Positions 13,698-26,262 of a DNA stretch of 64,000 nucleotides are shown piece by piece. The position numbers were made by a program, and so were the translations under genes. The DNA comes from Anticarsia gemmatalis (Eukaryota; Arthropoda; Insecta; Lepidoptera; Erebidae): NCBI RefSeq assembly GCF_050436995.1, contig NC_134756.1, positions 9,238,001-9,302,000 on the forward strand, read 5' to 3'. Every line of letters begins with the position of its first letter. Positions within the stretch are counted from its first letter, which is position 1. Under the pieces are notes generated by a model. That model was given only the letters and a program-made list of their open reading frames with translations, ran no database searches and was not told where the DNA came from.

Positions 13698-13742
13698 TGG
13701 AAAAGAGAGAGAGTGAGAGAAAGAGCGAGAGAGTGAGAGAGA
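13698..13742. repeat. GA-rich low-complexity tract
   Basis: An imperfect run of GA/GAGT units on the plus strand. GAGA-type sequence can bind GAGA factor or Psq in insects, but there is no promoter evidence nearby. Confidence 0.7.
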
Positions 13743-13892
13743 TATGTATAAGTGCTTTGGTTCGTTTTGTAGCTTATTGTTTATTTGACTCTTTTTTTCC
13801 TTTCACAAGGAATTGTCTCCAAAAAATTCTCCGATGTGTTTAACGCTGAAATTCAGCCCCGGTTTCCCCACTCCTAAATAAGCATCGATGAG

Positions 13893-13966
13893 CTAATCTG
13901 ATGGGATTTCGACAGTTGTTTTTATAATTTTTTTCTCACTTTATCTATCCGTTACTTATACTAAAT
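13893..13966 (+). repeat. Interspersed repeat (TTTGACAGTTGTTTTTATA family), fragment
   Basis: Carries GACAGTTGTTTTTATA followed by a CACTTTATCTA phrase, shared with 41498-41590 and with the fuller copy at 60395-60560. Dispersed repeat of unknown class, without visible ends here. Confidence 0.45.
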
Positions 13967-14944
13967 TAAACATAAACATTGAACTAGCAATAATACTGGT
14001 ATTTTAGACATTTGGTGGTATTTGACAGCTTATTTTATTGTAAATCTGATCAATATTCCATTGATAGTAACAATGTAAAAGATTCAAAGTTCAAGGATTA
14101 ATTTCTGAAGCTATCGTTCAAGGACATTGTTATGCGGCATACTGCGGCCGAACACTTATCAATAGAGTTCTATGTGCCCTGTGTTTTGTCTCTTTCCTAC
14201 CTATTTTGCATACAACAAAGAAAGACACAAACTAACAGAATGTAACTAAAAGAATTACTATTTTAATCATGAGTAAATTATTACCTACCACTTAGTGTAT
14301 TTATGTACTGATTAGCTTCAGGATAGTTTACGATCTTTATTAAACATACCATCTGCTATATATAATCTGGAAAGATCGAATTAAAGACTCCTATAAAAAA
14401 TTTGGAGTTTACGCAGACTTTTAAGACTATACTTAATAGATACACTATCTTACATATGCCGAACGAGCTAGAACAAAAATTTACAGACACAAAGGAATAC
14501 TCTACCCATGCTTTATTTTCTATTCATCGATTTAAATCGTGATAATGAAAAATAAAGAATTTTTCAATCAATCTGTACTTACATACCAAGTATTTAAGTA
14601 CTTTCATCACAAGTTAAATTGTCAACGAAAACAGGCTGTTCAAAGTTCCTCAGAAACCCCTGAGGAGTGGATAATAACGCTCCACCGCTGTACCGACCGG
14701 CTGTACCGCGTGACGCTGCCAACAGATCAATAGACTAACAACATACTTAAACTGATACTTTTTTATTCATTACGTGAACTGTAAATGGCGGTGTTAGCTT
14801 TTAACACAATCTCAAGCAGATTCTGTGGAATATTGCAATATTGTAAGTGGATATACGTTTTGTTTCTTTGTTTGTAGCGAGTAAAACTTTAACTGGTTTC
14901 GGGATCCTTTAAATGCGACAGTTTCTAAGCATTGATGTATGTTT

Positions 14945-15079
14945 GTTACAGAGGTGAAAACTACTGGACGGATTTTAAAGAAATTTGGTGCAGTGATGAG
15001 TTATAACTTAAATTAATGCATAGGACACTGTTTACTCCGAGAAATATTTTTACGCGGACGAAGAGCGGATGGAAACTAG
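14945..15079 (+). mobile_element. Helitron-type repeat, 3' portion (family E)
   Basis: Shows a diagnostic order: GTTTGTTAC, then a phrase equivalent to AAAACTACTGGACGGATTT, then ACGCGGACGAAGAGCGGATGG, and a terminal CTAG followed by T. Other copies, diverged, are at 21279-21457 (plus), 26523-26698 (minus) and 49554-49768 (minus). The GC-rich subterminal phrase followed by CTAG fits a Helitron 3' end, with the hairpin degraded in this copy. No coding capacity. Confidence 0.55.
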
Positions 15080-17268
15080 TAATAATTATGATTTGGTTTC
15101 AAAATCATTCCTGATACAAAATGTTAAACACACTGCTTGAATTAAAGAGATAGAGTATCTCTTTATCATTCGGTGGATCTTAAGGTTAAAAGAACTATAA
15201 GTTTAGAGGCTAAGTAGGTATTACGGTTTCAGATAGCTACTCATCTGTAACGCTCTAACTGGGTGGTTCGACGAAAGTTTTATCTTAACTTATTGTGAAA
15301 AAAAATTATATAAATTTCTTAGTAAGTTTATAGCTTTTAAATTAAAAGTTAATGTCGATATTCGCCGAAACGACAACAATTTCTAGGTATTTGGAAATTA
15401 AATTTGCCTTTTATTAAACAAGAGCAATAAAACCTCTTTTCACGGATTGTCACTGAGTTTTACCTTTGGATAATTTCGTATTATTGATAGTGAAAAGGAT
15501 TATTAAATTACCTTTAGGCTTGTAATCTGAAGCCGGGGCTGGTGGACAAAGAAAGACCTTTTTGGATGCCAGACTGATAAATGCCGTCTGTTAAGTTCGC
15601 CGAGATGAAATATCTTTACCTACTGAATCTAACTATTAACACAGAGAATTTGAGTGAAGTTTTTAGGCCAAGTAACTAGAAACCTTTCTTTTTATATTCA
15701 CTCCAAACAATAACGTTGATATTTTATACGATTGAATTTAAATAATATGATCCAAAGGCAACAAAATATTTACTTTTATGCTGAATTCGTGATACTGGAA
15801 TCGCGAGAAAAATCTCGATTCGTCATAAAAATATTTGCCGCGATATCACGACAAAGTTATAGATAACGCGTTAGAGGAAAACTGTTACTGCAAATGTACG
15901 TTATATAAGCAGATATGACATTATTAAAGCCCGAATATGAGGTTGTATTCAAATGCCATGAGCACAAGGTGTGTCGGCACTAGTCGGCGGGGTTGGCAGC
16001 GCTCCGGGCCCATAATACGGCATAACATTGAAGGGTTAACACTGCAATGGCACGTAAGCATAACAAGCCGTTAGCCTATTGCACGTACCTCCTTTGTCTC
16101 CGCTCAGTTGTCGCATAACTTATTTGCGATGGATCTTACGACTGTCTGTATCATGTTCGTGTTATATAATGAAGATGGAAACATTTGGCATCTATGCATG
16201 ACTGCTGGTGTTTGCAAGACAGGCTTATAAACATTTGACGAAACGTCAGACAAAGTTGGTTAGTAACTAGATTTATCTAAGCTAGATTTGCAAACTGAAA
16301 TGCAACGTGATCTTGATTTACTACTTGCAAATCATGATGATCAATTTAAGCTTAGAGAACGACAAGATCATTCGGACATTTTAATTTAAATGTTGGATTG
16401 CTCGTTTTATATCTCACATTAATTAAACTTCTAAAGAGAGTGGGTGTGGCAAAAAGGTGCCGAATTTCAAAAGATCATCGCGGTAAAACGTTGACCTTTG
16501 AAATACTTCAATTTGTTTCAGAAATCTCATATTATTTCGCTCTTAACATGTGGCCTTTTTACAGTGTCAGTTGTGGATAAAGCTTAGCGGAGCTGCCCAC
16601 GTTATAAAATATTTAAACTCCTACGTAGTAAAACGTAATGAACTGTGATTAGGGCCCGCCTCTGACCTTTGTCTAAAGAAGTTCGCAACAACAATATCTC
16701 GGTGAAAACTTTGCAATAATGAACATTGTAAATAAATCTTATGGCGGCTACCCGCGAAACGATACTAATCAAGAAGAGAAAGAAAAGTACTTGGCAGAAT
16801 GCGCGGATACCATTGCGTTGCGCCGAGGGGAATAGAGAAACACGAGTTTTTTTAAACGAGCGTTTATTTTATAGCTGTGGATTATGAATGCAGTGCGCTG
16901 AATAAATGTAAAGTATTTTGTCAATGGTGCTTTAAGTTATTTAATGAAAAGCTTTACTTTTGATTTTGAAGATTTGTAGAGCTTATTTGGTTTTTGTAAG
17001 TAATGATGCAAATCCACGTCCTTGCATAGCTTTTTAAACGAATAGGTCATAGAAAAAAAATGCTCTCTTTAATAAGCAAGGTTAAATAAATATAAAAAAA
17101 TGTTAAAAGCTTCCAAAAACAAGACTTAAGAGCATCATAAAATCTTGTGCAAATATTTCCTAAGTAGATCGGCTTTAAAGTTAAAATGTGATTATCTGAT
17201 GGTTGGTGTTTAATGTTGGGTTGTATATTGGTTTGCCACATGGTGTGGAATGATCCGCCCCCATGTGT
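15080..17268. other. Non-coding, nothing definite
   Basis: No gene supported. A 60-codon plus frame (16398-16580) and a 48-codon frame starting ATGGCGGCT at 16741 have no recognisable domain. A locally GC-richer patch at about 15975-16015 (GTCGGCACTAGTCGGCGGGG) has no further structure that I can identify. Confidence 0.45.
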
Positions 17269-17281
17269 GGGTCAGTGACCC
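17269..17281. promoter_or_regulatory. Candidate ecdysone response element (IR-1)
   Basis: The sequence GGGTCAGTGACCC is a perfect 13-bp inverted repeat with a one-base spacer. It matches the insect EcR/USP consensus RGGTCANTGACCY at every constrained position. By base composition alone such a site is expected far less than once in 64 kb. It lies in a short GC-richer stretch that also contains CACATGGTGTGG. Whether it is bound or controls anything cannot be seen from sequence. Confidence 0.45.
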
Positions 17282-18112
17282 GGTGCATCATGGTGCAACA
17301 CTACGAAGCCGTTCATGTAGGGGACAATATTGTCAAACTATTTACGAACGTTTTTGTTATAACTCGGGTGACAAAGATTTTTGATCTTAAGTGTCAATGA
17401 AACCTTCTTGAAGATAAATGTTTACTTATAATTTTCTTAATGTTTAAGTTTCTAAATGTTCTTGAAAGTTGATTTAAAGGTAAGCGAGGTTTCTTCGTAT
17501 TAGTATTTAATTTGTATATAGATAGAACATTATCAACTGGTTTATAATTTTCCTATGAAACGCGTTTTCAAAATAATAGTCTAGACTTAAATTAAAGTAA
17601 AGTTTCCTTGTAAAATGTAATTAATTTTAAACGTTTATACTTTATGGTTAGAGTGAAATATATTTTTGAAATAGAATACTTTATACCAATAAGACTTTAA
17701 TTTGAAGGAATGGATTCTCCGTAACTAAGTGTGTATTTAATTTGAAACAATTTCCTTGACTGAAAGTTAAGCAATGTTGAATTAATTAATCTCACTTATA
17801 ATAACATTTCGAGCTTCAAACTTTGTAAAGGAAGCGATCCCAGTACTAACCTTTTAACTAGAATTGAGATTTGAAATTATATGATAATAATGAGACCAAC
17901 GTTACTTCAAATGAGACCTTCGAGATGGAAACTGTTACAAGTTTCATAGAAGGAAACTAAATATTTGTGAAGACTTAGAGTTGAGATATTTCTATTCAAT
18001 AAATTGATAGCACAATGAGTAGTGTGACATTCCTAATTCTTGTTTAAGGCCAAAAAAGCTATAATCCATCCCGTATGTCCACCCTACTTATGGTTCTATG
18101 GGGTATCGATTA

Positions 18113-18185
18113 TTCCCCGCGCCCGGGGCCCCGCGCCGCGCCGCCCCGCCCGCTCCCCTCGCAGATCTCACCTACGAGCCGGCAT
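18113..18185. other. Isolated extremely GC-rich block
   Basis: About 55 bases from 18115 consist almost only of G and C inside an AT-rich region. Minus-strand runs of three and four G (GGGG, GGG, GGGG, GGGG, GGG, GGGG, broken by short spacers) make a G-quadruplex plausible. The plus strand ends CTCCCCTCGCAG, which looks like a pyrimidine tract plus acceptor AG, but no exon is evident after it. The 67-codon plus frame across it is judged a by-product of composition. Confidence 0.5.
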
Positions 18186-20408
18186 TCCCACTTATTTCCA
18201 AACTTACTTGTGAAAAAAAAAACTAAAGCCGCATTTTTTGTTGTGCAAAAACTCCTTTATACTTTTATCTGTTCGTAGTTTGTATGACCAACTTTATTTA
18301 ATAGATGTTATCGCGCTATTTAGGTTTTCATTAACTTGTGAATGCGCAATAAAAAGTTTAAAGACTTAGGTTTGAAATGTAACTGAAAATCTGTTTCTTA
18401 CATAGCGTTTGATTTATTAAAGCTAGTAACAGGTAGTTGTGAAGTTTAAATAGATTATTTTTTGCGGCAACGTAACTATTTGATGCCTATCTCTATCTGT
18501 AAAAATATAATTAGACTTAACTCAACTCAAAAATTGATTAAACTAAAAGTGATTAAAAATGCTCTTTATTTAAAGCTGTATAATGTCAAAATAGATTTTT
18601 GTTTTAGCTATGATAGATTAAAAAACAATTTGTATTCTATTTTCAAATGGCCATAAATACAGGCGTGTCTATGACAAGGGTCGACACTCGTAGAGGCGTG
18701 CAGACAGACTGACACGCCACAGATAACGATTTTATTTTTGTGTTAGTTGTATAACACGATTTTAACGTAATGAATTAAGTAAAATAACTTTAAAACGAAT
18801 GTTACTATGATGATGTAATAATAGACTTGCGAAGGCTTTAGCTAAGTTTATTAAACTCCAGTGGGTCAATGAGGTGAGGTCTTAATATATCTGATTTCAC
18901 TTAGCTCTCCAAGTAAATTAAATTAGATGTTTAAACACTTTGCCTTTACAGAGCTATCTACATAGTTCATACAAATGAAAGCAATTAGCAATTTATTTTA
19001 ATTCTCGCTGAATATTCTTTTGGGTGACGTGTGTAATTTAAAAAACATTTACTTTTTTTCTGACTTTTTAGTCATGTTTCAGCCAGTGAGTGACTTTGGT
19101 CAATGAGATAATCGTAGCTAAGGCAGCCTTCTTTTTCGGATTTATTAATATGACAAACATTATTAAAGTTTATATTTCCGTCAATGAAACTTGTCTCAGA
19201 TAAGGATCTAATCCGTTTAAGGAAAAACACACAGTATTTGCGCTGTACTTCAATAAAATGATTTTATTTTTTGCTGTACAACTTTTGGAAAAGTTTACTG
19301 CATATATTATTTTAATTTCATGGATTTATTATATAAATGTTTTATTAATAACAACCCCGTGATATTAATTATACGAATAGTTTCAGATGATTATGTTTGA
19401 AAAGTCAGTAATTACACTAGGGATAACTAGATGTCAGATTAGAAATGGATTATAATATTTTAATTATTTTAATACATAGATACAGAAGATGTTTTTTTGT
19501 AATTGACAGATATTAAACATCAAACGGAACAATTTATTGTAAGTTTAAGCTTGAAATAAGGCATAATTTGGCTAAATTAAGATTAACAGTTAGAGATAGA
19601 GATAGATAGATCTTAGCGCCAGTAATATTTAAGACATGACACAATTTATTTTTGGGTAGTTTATTTATTTTACTTATATTTACGCTAGTTATTGATTGAG
19701 TAAGGCAATGTGACACTAGATACAAATATAAAGAAAAAAATAAGTTTTTACGATTAATGTAGACATGGAACGTTACTATTCTATTTAAAAAAAAATACTT
19801 TATTACATTGGCGGTCCAAGACAATTTCCGTTCGATATTAAAATTCATCAATCTAACAAATATAGAAGTTCAAAGTGACAGGTAATCGTAGTGATGGGAG
19901 TGAAGCCTTGACCGACTACGACCTAGGAACATGCGTGGGAGGGCCAATATCGAACCTATCAACGCTGGGTCAATGGCATCACAAATATAACTACCAAATT
20001 ACCTATTGCGATTAAGAAATGAAAATAACCATGTACTTGTTCATTTGGTCATTTGAATAAAATTATCTATTTACTATAAATTTAATTTTGATACAAAAAA
20101 ATAAATTTTTATTTTAAGTAAATGTATTTTTCTATTTTATAGATTTGCAGCTAAAGTGGCCAAATGCAGCTTTATTTAAAATTTATGAGCAATCTTAACC
20201 TTCGATATTCACGAGCAAGGCGTTTCAAGGCAACCCAATAACATAAGGACAAATTTAGTACCAAAAATGAAAAATAGATGTCGCTAAGTGTATGTGCGCA
20301 GTTCGCACGTAAATGCTCTTTACTTTATATTTGTGTATGTAAGGGGATAATAAATTGCTAACATGTACGTAAATGTGATGTAATACGAAATGAGGCCTAA
20401 TTATAAAT
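18186..20408. other. Non-coding, nothing definite
   Basis: AT-rich. The 105-codon minus frame at 19534-19851 is the longest nearby but is dominated by Leu, Asn, Lys and Ser, as random AT-rich DNA would be, and has no motif. A short GATA-rich run sits at 19593-19612. Confidence 0.5.
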
Positions 20409-20422
20409 TTGTGACGTCACAA
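20409..20422. promoter_or_regulatory. Palindromic CRE-like site
   Basis: TTGTGACGTCACAA is a perfect 14-bp palindrome with the full CREB/ATF core TGACGTCA. The same core also occurs at 40884, 47613 and 53230. Downstream (20423-20520) the sequence is CpG-richer than the background. No transcription start can be assigned. Confidence 0.3.
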
Positions 20423-20895
20423 CCCCAAAGTTGAAACCCTCACGCGACGGGACGCTTTTACACATTGCAGTGTATTGGTCAGCTGTTATAAATTGAGCGC
20501 CATTTTTTTTACTCAATGGTGTTCTTTTTTTAATGTGTGCTGATGCTTTTTAAAGTGTGTGCTTCTGGTCTAACTTGTTACGGTTTATTATCATTACTTT
20601 AAACGGAATAAAGCGTGGGAATACTGGTCAAAGATTAGATCAGTCCAATTTCAAGAAAGTGTGCTTGTTTTTACAACAGGATCAAAAAACATTATGGTGC
20701 TTCCACATTGATATTATAATGTTACGATAAATCATTGTTCGTATTAAAGTTAAATATTGTTCCTACAGTTGTAAGCTGCGAAACGTTACCAAAAAAGGAC
20801 TTAATTTGACAATCGCGAACTTTTCAAATATGGAACTTAGCAACTGAAAAAAACTCTAAATCATATCCGAATGCAAAAAATAACCTGTTACATTC

Positions 20896-20945
20896 TTTCG
20901 GTCTGTCTAGCCCTATGGGAAGAAGGCGTGATTTTATGCATGTAT
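20896..20945 (-). repeat. Interspersed repeat fragment (7465 family), inverted
   Basis: The reverse complement reads as the beginning of the 7465/8455/26699 family (AAAATCACGCCTTCTTCCCATAGGG, then a GGCTAGACAGACC phrase). Only the first 50 or so bases are present. Confidence 0.45.
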
Positions 20946-21278
20946 GTTATATTATGTTGTTATGCCATGTTATATAGCTATTGTTTGATTACAAACACGT
21001 TACTAAGAAAACAACAGCAGCTATTAGTCATTGTTTCTCGTTAATCTGTCGAAGATTCGGGTTGTGTTCTCAGTAAACTTTTGCGATTTGCCGCCTTCTA
21101 CGTTCGGTAATTTCTTAGTAAGTTCCAAGAAAATGGCGGCCAATAATTGAGATCCTATTGGAAACTAACACCGTCATCGTGTAACTGTGCGTATCAACCC
21201 CATAGAGAACCCCTTTGTATTTCTATTATTACTTTATTGATATCGAGTTTCTGCCAGATTTTGATGCTAATGGTATTT

Positions 21279-21457
21279 TCTACTAGTATTATAAATTTGT
21301 TGGTGTGGATAGATGTATGAATGTTTGTAAATCTTTCATCAAACATGAAAACTACTGTACATTTTTGATGAAATTCAGCACTGTAATAGTTCATAATCTG
21401 GATAATTTTAACACCGGGAAATACTTTTATGTGGACGAACTAGCGGGTAGAAATTAG
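21279..21457 (+). mobile_element. Helitron-type repeat (family E)
   Basis: Starts near TCTACTAGTATTATAAATTTG and carries GAAAACTACTGTAC, GATGAAATTCAGCAC, CACCGGGAAATAC and ATGTGGACGAACTAGCGGGTAG. It ends in TTAG in place of the CTAG seen in the copy at 15076-15079. Similar in order and length to the other family E copies. Non-coding; the 66-codon minus frame is inside it. Confidence 0.55.
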
Positions 21458-23249
21458 TATAGTTTAAGGTCGCATAAGCTTCTGCTTGTCATTTGTGTTT
21501 TGTCCTGTACACTCATAGAGAATTTCAAACTTGATCGAAAGTGACAAAACATGCAATAAATAATCTGTGCTTACATTTTGTTTATTATGTAAGGCGGTAT
21601 TTTTAATTCCTTCTTCTTTAATTTTAGTAGTAAGTAGGAGTGAAATTATAAATGCTCGGTGTAAATTATTCAGTGTTATTTTTTACCTGTAAGATAGTTG
21701 AAATCACCTACACTTCAACTATCTGTGTAATTCCCGAAAGACTGCTTGAATTAATTTTCATATTTACTAATAAAAATTGTAGATTCATTCGCGCAGGCGT
21801 AAAGGTCAAAGTTATTCTATTTCAATAGTAGGTGGCAGATCGTCATAGCTTTTAAATTTACGGCAATTTTTTCCATCGTAGGCAAACATAATTTGGTCAT
21901 TTTTGGCATATAATTTATTATTTACGAATTTGTCGGAGATACGAGTAGTCGTATCACGTATCTCAGTTGACAACTGGTGTACGTAAAATTGATGGCTACT
22001 AGAGCTTGAGTAGGTACATTGCTGCGTTGATGTAACATGTTAATGACAATGATCTAAAGGAGAAAACAACGTACAGCATAGTAGCTTTCAACTAGTTGTA
22101 ACAATTCTTTCGCATAATGCACAAAAACAACAGAATCGTCAAGCAATGCTTTATAATAACTGATGGCTACTGTCAATATTAAGATCGTAAGCTATCAGGC
22201 AAAGAAATAAATTATATGAACCGAAAAGGGAAACCTGCCAAATCTAATAGCTGGCAATAGTAAATCTGTCGATTACATAACGTATTCAACGAGCGTAATA
22301 CGAGCTGAGACGCATACACAAAGAAAATAACGAATATATTTCAATAGCATGCTTAGTTTTTATAACAACGCACCATTTTAACTAATAACTGCTATAAATG
22401 CCGGTTACACGACTTGCGGATAAGTGTCGCATAACCTAATTGATAGATAAAGTAAGCAGTTTTAAGAAAACCAGTGTAAAAATGCCACGTTAAAAGCTGA
22501 TGGATACTTAATTATGAACTGGTGAAAGAGGTCTTAATGTGCTTCAATAACACCTTAAAAAAGACATGTTATAAAAAAATATAAGTATGTAAATTTTCGG
22601 TCTCGAAAAAGATTTTTTTGTAAGATACTCTACAAAAATATTAGTATTCAAAGTATATGAATGAATATATAGTTAAACATGTAACTTATGTATGTTTTAC
22701 GTCAATCCACGTGTGACATCAGCATGCAAAACGCGTTTCATGTCAAAGGTATGGTTTTATTGGATTTCGGGCGTAATATAAAAACATCAAGGGCGAACTT
22801 AATAATATTGAGTTTGGATATGGCGTCTCCTCGCACTCTAGGGCCGCCACATATATACGTATATACTTTATTTTGACATTGACTTTTGATCCATCGAACT
22901 ACTGTTTTACATTTTTTAAAGATCCTGTATACCTACTGTGTAATTCTCTACTATCAGAACTATCAAGTGTCGGGAGTTTCAGAGTTAAAATGTAGCACTA
23001 GAATAGTTTTGAAGACCCGCTAGAGACGGTGATAAATTTTTCATACTAACATTCTGGATAGTTAGTCTGTTGTCGATATTCGATAGTGGTAAAGAATCGC
23101 GCTTATTTTGAATAGGTGTGTAGAAATCTTCTACATTCTTCTGTACGTCATCTTGCAAGAGAATTACTATAAAATGTGTTCGTATTTAAATCCTTTAATC
23201 CTAGTTTTCAATCGCTTTGTTCTACTTTAATGATTTGTTTACAGCCTGT
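21458..23249. other. Non-coding, nothing definite
   Basis: No gene supported. The 62-codon plus frame at 22688-22876 has no domain or flanking splice context that I would trust. Confidence 0.5.
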
Positions 23250-23303
23250 TGTGTGTGTGTGTGCGTGTGTGTCTGTGTGTGTCTGTGTGTGTGTGTGTGT
23301 GTG
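23250..23303. repeat. TG dinucleotide microsatellite
   Basis: About 27 units of TG/GT interrupted by single CG and CT units. A straightforward length-polymorphic locus. Confidence 0.95.
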
Positions 23304-26224
23304 CATATTGAACGTATTCCTTTACGTAGTTACGGTTTAAAGGCTTCAGTATAACGTTGACTATTGAGGCTAATTGTAATGTATGGTTACTCGAGCAGCG
23401 TAATAATACGCACTAAAACTACTAACATTTAATCCCAAATGGGTTATGTAGATGAGTTTCACTATCCCATAGCCAAACCATAGATTTTGTTAATCTATTC
23501 TAATATATTTAATATCATTTAATACTTTACTAGCAATAAATTGATCGAATAGTCTATTAAACAAGCTGGTATAAATCGTTGGCTCTACGAATTAGTTCGT
23601 ATCGTCGAGCTCCTGAGAGCTAAATCAAATCTCACTTCTCGAGGAGACAAAGACATAATTTATACTCCCTCAACGTTCGCAATTACTCCATGCTACCGAC
23701 ATAATATTAAATATGTACTCATTATCATTTATTATGGTACATTCAACAAACACCACTTGTCGGTCCGTCGTTAAAATTTGACTCTCAAAATTCTTTTGTA
23801 CTAATTACAAAGGCGTAAAGCGACTTAACGACGCTTTACAGAACAACGCGAGCGCGACAAACGAGTGTTCAGTTTATCAATTATGTACAAAAAATATCAC
23901 TATGAAAATTCTTATTATAAAGTCGAGCTCTGCCAACATATTTTATTTCGTGCGAAACGCTCGGGATTATTCGTACGCCGCAGAATGTTCAACTTGTCAG
24001 CTCTGCAGTCGGTCAACCAGTCTGCTTACCCTACGCCCCGCTAGTTCTACATCTTCCAGTCGAACGAGACCTCCCCTGCCTCGCCTCACTTCAGTATCCG
24101 CCTCTAGAAAGCGGAACGCAGCAATAACTCCAGGGATCTACTTTCACTGGTTGTAGAAACAACCTACTGTAAGATTTTACGAAAATTAACTTTAAGGGGC
24201 ACTTCAATCTAAACCTTTAGGAGATTAGGGTTTTCACATAAGCGTATACATTAGGCGGCTTTTGGTCATTCGTGTGGTTTCGTTCGTCTTTGTGTTCGGC
24301 GCCGCGGCCGCGGTATTGAATCGAATGGAATCGAGTTCGCGTCGCCCAAATATGAAATCACGGCATTGTTGAATTTTGAAACCGTACGATTTTCAATTAT
24401 TATTTCAAATTGATTCAGAGGTTGTTTCAGCGTTCCATGCGTGAATCAAGCTGCTCTATTTCGAGATTAAATAGAGAGGATTAAGTTTTAAAGTGCGCGT
24501 GTTATGCGCATTGTATCTACTGAGGCCAATAAATTTTCTATATCGATTAATAAAATTAAACTTCCTCACAAATGAAATGCAATGTAAAACTATTGTATCT
24601 AGTAATCAGCTGTGACTGGTGAAGTTTCTTTATACTCCCAAACCTATACTTGTTGTGAACGAAATGTCTTATAATATCTATTGTTGGTTTCTGCAAGCCC
24701 GTCAAATCTTTAGTGTCGGTTGAACCGCTGTCTTTGAACAACCAGACAAAAGAAACTAAAAACAGCTGTTTAAGCATTACTTACATATAGTTGGTAAATA
24801 ACAAGTGAGCTTTGAGCCAGGTATTTTTTTATTTCCACACAAACAATGCGCGTTTTAGGCTCTTTGTGTCAATGGACTAATAATATTGGTGTAGTACTGA
24901 AATGTGATTTTTAAACATATAGGTACAATGGAAATTAATGTATAAAACTGCGTCATTACTAGATTAATGTCAAGTTTAAGGTACTTATATTCCAATGATG
25001 ACAAAGGTATCCTTTTCAAGAAGTTAAATAGTGGGGTAAAGTTCGTAAGTCATTTTAGATTACTACGGAAAAAATATTTTATTTTGTCTAGTATCTTGGT
25101 GTATGCTCAATACAGCTTAAAATAAGTTTAATAGCATTAATAAATATGCTTCAACTTACACCAAAAGTTTAACAAACAAATATTTAAAATGTTTATAAAA
25201 TCAACCTGAGTTCGATCCATACTTATAATAACACTGTTGACTACGTAGCAGCTTCGCCTAAAAATATGATTTCCCAAACCACCGGAATTTCCTTCACCCA
25301 GTAAACATAGTAGGTAGTACCTATGCGCCACATTTTGGCTCTACCTTTATATTTTTGGCTCTACGCTTAACATTTAAACTTAAAAACTTTTGAAAAGTAA
25401 GGTTTCGCTTTTAAGAAGCGAAGAATCACATCATCACTGTCTAATTCCTCTTATTTCTATTGCAATAATTAAAACAATGTCATTAAAGTGTTAGATTAAT
25501 TAAATTCTCAGAACGAAAAATAAAATACATATTTTACGCATTAGATACACTTATTGCTTTTTTGCGTGAATACTAATGAATCTGATTCAAATAAAGTTAT
25601 GGTTAGGTTTAAATGACTATGGCTACAAATTTTCCTATATTCCTTACTCAATTACCACAACCAAGTTTTTACGTATCTTAAAGAATATAAGGGTGAACAA
25701 GTCATCTCGTATAATACAGAGGATTGATCGGCCGAGGTCGATGAAAACGGGCTAAGCCCTCGCAACCTTTACGACATTAACACAAGTGGACCGAGCAAAA
25801 AATGTAAGGATTACTTTCATTTTCAATAGCCTACCTACCACTTTATATGAATGGTTTCAATACAGGCCATGTTTTTCAAGTAATTTGGTTACGCACCTGT
25901 CCGTCATACGGCTCAGGCACCTCAGGTAGAGGACGATAGAAAGTTCTTTTTTAAAAGTAAAGTCTTTTGTAAATGTTTGAGTATTTTTAGAGGTTTTTTT
26001 AGGGATAAGAATTGTAGTGTTTTGATGGATAAAGTAAAGACTATTATTATAAGTGCAAATTATTTAAACAAATCTCTATATGTAATCTGAGCCTGTAGTC
26101 TCATTTCTACAGAGACTGAATGAGGAATCTAGTGTTAAATTAGATTAACTTACCGAATAAGTAAGTATACTTTTCTTTTATTTCAACATTTTTCGGCGAT
26201 TAACGCATTCAAACAAAACAAAGA
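23304..26224. other. Non-coding stretch with one CpG-rich patch
   Basis: Frames at 23902-24156 (84 codons, plus), 24556-24777 (73 codons, minus) and 25137-25331 (64 codons, minus) show nothing recognisable. The phrase TTTTGGCTCTAC occurs twice within 30 bases near 25333-25363, a small direct duplication. The CpG patch at 24256-24346 is listed separately. Confidence 0.45.
24256..24346. other. CpG-rich patch
   Basis: Contains GGCGCCGCGGCCGCGG (with a NotI site at about 24304) followed by several TCG-containing phrases, in a region otherwise well above 60 percent A+T. It could be a promoter, enhancer or an exon edge; no open frame of interest crosses it. Confidence 0.4.
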
Positions 26225-26262
26225 AACTCTTCAGCTATTCTGGACATAACAGCTGAAGAGTT
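26225..26262. repeat. Foldback made of two opposed Lep1 5' ends
   Basis: AACTCTTCAGCT (26225-26236) and AGCTGAAGAGTT (26251-26262) are perfect 12-bp inverted arms around a 14-base loop. GCTGAAGAGTT is the subterminal sequence of the Lep1-like Helitrons in this window, and the left flank (CGCATTCAAACAAAACAAAG) also matches that family's start, read on the minus strand. It is therefore probably a decayed Helitron fragment with an extra inverted piece. Confidence 0.5.

Noticed and set aside
16741..16887. 48-codon frame starting ATGGCGGCTACCCGC
   Set aside because: Fair start context and basic residues, but too short and with no motif or neighbour to support it.
19534..19851. 105-codon minus frame
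   Set aside because: Composition (Leu, Asn, Lys, Ser, Ile) equals that of random AT-rich DNA; no motif, no Kozak or splice context.
23902..24156. 84-codon plus frame
   Set aside because: Ser/Thr/Arg/Pro-rich tail comes from a locally GC-richer patch; no domain, and nothing coding-like nearby.
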